From: Flectonema sp. DT1601
Lineage: Eukaryota > Euglenozoa > Diplonemea > Diplonemida > Diplonemidae
Direction of reading: 5' to 3'
Length of the DNA stretch: 64,000 bases
Assembly (NCBI GenBank): GCA_964019425.1
Contig: OZ025854.1
Span: 248,001-312,000, forward strand
The notes under the pieces are model-generated. The model did not search any database and was not told the origin of the DNA. It was given only the letters and a program-made list of their open reading frames with translations. The position numbers and the translations under genes are program-made. Each line of letters begins with the position of its first letter. Position 1 is the stretch's first letter. Shown here in pieces: positions 59,891 through 64,000 of this stretch.

Positions 59891-62800
59891 GAAGAGCAAG
59901 AACAAAAAAACTACTCACACCTGAAGAAAACATACACAAAGAACACACTGTAAGCTGTGTGTGTATTTTGTGTTTGTCACAACAGGAGAGAAAAGAAAGA
60001 ATGTCAAGGTTGGTCACCTTGCCTATCAACGCACAACATTGGTGGTCTCTACTAGACCCTGAGTGATCCCACTGGATCTCTCATCGTTCATAGTACCCTG
60101 TGTGAAGTTATAAAATCAAAGGTAAACTATGAACTACAAATGACTTAGCCTGTTATTATAATGCCACAGGCAGGCCCTGCATTCAGCAACTATCCAGCAG
60201 TGCTTGGATGTCCTGATCTTCTTCTAAAAAAAAGAAAGAAAAACAAAACTGTAGCTGGGATCACTCAGGATCAACAGACTACCAATGCTACCTGTTGTAC
60301 TTGCTCACTATGGGGGGTGATGCCAAACACCCAGAAGTACTTAACTACTTTCCTTCTTGCTGCCCAGGAGTTTCTGACCAGAACTAATAGAAAATAAAAA
60401 GTAGATGGGAAACAATAAAAAGTAAAATGCATATAACTGAAGTTAAACAAGACAAATGAAGTAACAGACCAGAACAGAAAGAGAATTGTAATAGAAGATT
60501 ACAAATAAAAAAATGCAAGTATCAACACATAATCAAGATACACCAGCAGCTAACAAACAACATAAAATTGAAGATCAGTTGCCAGAGTATTTCAACCATG
60601 GTAGAATACTCGCCCCTCTGGCAGGGATTATCCCAGACTTGTCCTTTAATTTAGTTGGACACCATGGCTTACAACCCTTCCAGAGGGAAGCACCATTATG
60701 ACTTCTATTTTTTTTCTTCAAGAAAATCATAAGGTGGTAACAAAGAAAAATGCTAAGAGGAACCCCTTATTAACACCTAAGACATCTAAACTGCAGCCCA
60801 GCTTATGCCCAATGCACTAACAGGTCATTCCCTCACACTCAGATCAAAAAATCAAAGTTCAGAGTGCATCTTAGCATGAATGAGAGAATTTCCTCCCGCT
60901 TTTTTTGAACAAAAGGGATAGAAGAGGGGATAGAAAACGAACATAACAATAAGATTCTAAGTGAGAAACACTTAGCAGAAACACTTAGCAGCTTTTAAGG
61001 AGCTGAAAAGCAAAAAAAAAATCTAAGTGAGAAACACTTAGTAGAAACAATTTGTAGCTAATTAAGCTGAAAATAAAAAAAATAAAAAATTTCTAAGTGA
61101 GAAATACTTAGCAACTTTTAGAACAAATATTTCAGTAAATAACCTGTAATGATTAAACCATTACAAGTTTGATGCCAAAACTGACAAGGACTGAGTTGAA
61201 TTTCCAGGTGAGATTTGGACTGTTAGCTTTTGGCTAAGGCCCTCCCTGAAGAGCAAGAACAAAAAAACTACTCACACCTGAAGAAAACATACACAAAGAA
61301 CACACTGTAAGCTGTGTGTGTATTTTGTGTTTGTCACAACAGGAGAGAAAAGAAAGAATGTCAAGGTTGGTCACCTTGCCTATCAACGCACAACATTGGT
61401 GGTCTCTACTAGACCCTGAGTGATCCCACTGGATCTCTCATCGTTCATAGTACCCTGTGTGAAGTTATAAAATCAAAGGTAAACTATGAACTACAAATGA
61501 CTTAGCCTGTTATTATAATGCCACAGGCAGGCCCTGCATTCAGCAACTATCCAGCAGTGCTTGGATGTCCTGATCTTCTTCTAAAAAAAAGAAAGAAAAA
61601 CAAAACTGTAGCTGGGATCACTCAGGATCAACAGACTACCAATGCTACCTGTTGTACTTGCTCACTATGGGGGGTGATGCCAAACACCCAGAAGTACTTA
61701 ACTACTTTCCTTCTTGCTGCCCAGGAGTTTCTGACCAGAACTAATAGAAAATAAAAAGTAGATGGGAAACAATAAAAAGTAAAATGCATATAACTGAAGT
61801 TAAACAAGACAAATGAAGTAACAGACCAGAACAGAAAGAGAATTGTAATAGAAGATTACAAATAAAAAAATGCAAGTATCAACACATAATCAAGATACAC
61901 CAGCAGCTAACAAACAACATAAAATTGAAGATCAGTTGCCAGAGTATTTCAACCATGGTAGAATACTCGCCCCTCTGGCAGGGATTATCCCAGACTTGTC
62001 CTTTAATTTAGTTGGACACCATGGCTTACAACCCTTCCAGAGGGAAGCACCATTATGACTTCTATTTTTTTTCTTCAAGAAAATCATAAGGTGGTAACAA
62101 AGAAAAATGCTAAGAGGAACCCCTTATTAACACCTAAGACATCTAAACTGCAGCCCAGCTTATGCCCAATGCACTAACAGGTCATTCCCTCACACTCAGA
62201 TCAAAAAATCAAAGTTCAGAGTGCATCTTAGCATGAATGAGAGAATTTCCTCCCGCTTTTTTTGAACAAAAGGGATAGAAGAGGGGATAGAAAACGAACA
62301 TAACAATAAGATTCTAAGTGAGAAACACTTAGCAGAAACACTTAGCAGCTTTTAAGGAGCTGAAAAGCAAAAAAAAAATCTAAGTGAGAAACACTTAGTA
62401 GAAACAATTTGTAGCTAATTAAGCTGAAAATAAAAAAAATAAAAAATTTCTAAGTGAGAAATACTTAGCAACTTTTAGAACAAATATTTCAGTAAATAAC
62501 CTGTAATGATTAAACCATTACAAGTTTGATGCCAAAACTGACAAGGACTGAGTTGAATTTCCAGGTGAGATTTGGACTGTTAGCTTTTGGCTAAGGCCCT
62601 CCCTGAAGAGCAAGAACAAAAAAACTACTCACACCTGAAGAAAACATACACAAAGAACACACTGTAAGCTGTGTGTGTATTTTGTGTTTGTCACAACAGG
62701 AGAGAAAAGAAAGAATGTCAAGGTTGGTCACCTTGCCTATCAACGCACAACATTGGTGGTCTCTACTAGACCCTGAGTGATCCCACTGGATCTCTCATCG

Positions 62801-64000
62801 TTCATAGTACCCTGTGTGAAGTTATAAAATCAAAGGTAAACTATGAACTACAAATGACTTAGCCTGTTATTATAATGCCACAGGCAGGCCCTGCATTCAG
62901 CAACTATCCAGCAGTGCTTGGATGTCCTGATCTTCTTCTAAAAAAAAGAAAGAAAAACAAAACTGTAGCTGGGATCACTCAGGATCAACAGACTACCAAT
63001 GCTACCTGTTGTACTTGCTCACTATGGGGGGTGATGCCAAACACCCAGAAGTACTTAACTACTTTCCTTCTTGCTGCCCAGGAGTTTCTGACCAGAACTA
63101 ATAGAAAATAAAAAGTAGATGGGAAACAATAAAAAGTAAAATGCATATAACTGAAGTTAAACAAGACAAATGAAGTAACAGACCAGAACAGAAAGAGAAT
63201 TGTAATAGAAGATTACAAATAAAAAAATGCAAGTATCAACACATAATCAAGATACACCAGCAGCTAACAAACAACATAAAATTGAAGATCAGTTGCCAGA
63301 GTATTTCAACCATGGTAGAATACTCGCCCCTCTGGCAGGGATTATCCCAGACTTGTCCTTTAATTTAGTTGGACACCATGGCTTACAACCCTTCCAGAGG
63401 GAAGCACCATTATGACTTCTATTTTTTTTCTTCAAGAAAATCATAAGGTGGTAACAAAGAAAAATGCTAAGAGGAACCCCTTATTAACACCTAAGACATC
63501 TAAACTGCAGCCCAGCTTATGCCCAATGCACTAACAGGTCATTCCCTCACACTCAGATCAAAAAATCAAAGTTCAGAGTGCATCTTAGCATGAATGAGAG
63601 AATTTCCTCCCGCTTTTTTTGAACAAAAGGGATAGAAGAGGGGATAGAAAACGAACATAACAATAAGATTCTAAGTGAGAAACACTTAGCAGAAACACTT
63701 AGCAGCTTTTAAGGAGCTGAAAAGCAAAAAAAAAATCTAAGTGAGAAACACTTAGTAGAAACAATTTGTAGCTAATTAAGCTGAAAATAAAAAAAATAAA
63801 AAATTTCTAAGTGAGAAATACTTAGCAACTTTTAGAACAAATATTTCAGTAAATAACCTGTAATGATTAAACCATTACAAGTTTGATGCCAAAACTGACA
63901 AGGACTGAGTTGAATTTCCAGGTGAGATTTGGACTGTTAGCTTTTGGCTAAGGCCCTCCCTGAAGAGCAAGAACAAAAAAACTACTCACACCTGAAGAAA
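59836..64000 (-). repeat. Satellite array B: 1357-bp units in inverted orientation, running off the window
   Basis: Units are 59836-61192, 61193-62549 and 62550-63906, plus 94 bp of a fourth. They are identical to array A after reverse complement. The array begins exactly at the fixed terminus GAGTTGAATTTCC next to LINE RT sequence. In the first unit the three stem-loops lie at 60957-60975, 61023-61041 and 61093-61111 (the third has a G-T closing pair on this strand). The 14-bp inverted pair is at 60058-60071 and 60256-60269. A larger nested palindrome (GCCAGAG...CTCTGGC around ACCATGGT) spans 60581-60622. Confidence 0.95.

Noticed and set aside
58657-59905. Reading frame starting with a Met in satellite sequence and running into LINE endonuclease
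   Set aside because: The first ~23 codons come from the array B terminus. The fusion is an accident of the insertion boundary, not a gene start.
59895-59920. CTGAAGA followed by AAAC as a hammerhead ribozyme core
   Set aside because: No stem II and no correctly placed GAAAC or cleavage triplet are visible around it. The GAAAC in the stem-loops lies elsewhere.
60161-60701. 78- and 62-codon open frames repeated in every satellite unit
   Set aside because: Repetition reflects array homogenisation. The frames have no recognisable domain, overlap predicted palindromes, and lie antisense to the retroelement-like 3' end.
59836-61192. Satellite unit as a 5S rRNA, snRNA, spliced-leader or tRNA-derived repeat
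   Set aside because: I found no match to remembered 5S, U1-U6, Sm-site or A/B-box patterns. The GATCACTCAGG motifs do not fit these genes.

Overview
The window is a eukaryotic, gene-poor, AT-rich heterochromatin-like region. Nothing in it looks like an ordinary single-copy host gene. I cannot name the host; the RLE-type (restriction-like endonuclease) non-LTR retrotransposons and the standard genetic code fit an animal or another opisthokont-like eukaryote. Two sequence families account for almost every base. One is a LINE whose reading frame ends in RT thumb, CCHC knuckle, PD-(D/E)XK endonuclease and then a long coiled-coil extension. It is followed by a multi-kilobase 3' untranslated region filled with a hairpin minisatellite. 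The other is a 1357-bp satellite in near-perfect tandem arrays.

Layout. 1-1740: 3' part of a LINE copy (minus strand) carrying a 301-bp MITE. 1743-2102: a piece of the satellite. 2103-18425: two LINE copies joined head to tail on the minus strand. The left copy (2103-8980) is truncated within the coiled coil and holds a 667-bp solo satellite insert at 6208-6874. The right copy (8981-18425) keeps 1019 codons open after the first Met. 18426-52364: satellite array A, sense on plus, 25 units plus a partial one, with a 200-N gap at 35406-35605. 52365-59835: another LINE copy on the minus strand. It is split by two severely 5'-truncated LINE insertions (53477-56015 and 56539-58656) and a second MITE. 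59836-64000: satellite array B in the opposite orientation, running off the window.

How the parts relate. Removing 2103-18425 restores an exact satellite unit, so the LINE pair inserted cleanly into array A. Array A in turn sits between two direct copies of one ~750-bp LINE segment, so 1-1740 and 52365-59835 may be the halves of one LINE into which array A was inserted. All four LINE 3' ends stop at the same base. All three free satellite ends stop at one fixed base of the unit. The two fixed ends share sequence boxes and a 5-bp stem/TTTTG-loop hairpin whose stem has changed on both sides (GGAGC/GCTCC versus TTAGC/GCTAA).

My reading (inference) is that the satellite is a LINE-dependent, non-autonomous retroelement that became a tandem satellite. 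Its arrays may have been seeded by end-to-end template jumping of an R2-like reverse transcriptase and later homogenised. The coiled-coil extension, its strong divergence between otherwise near-identical copies, and the hairpin minisatellite are the other unusual points.
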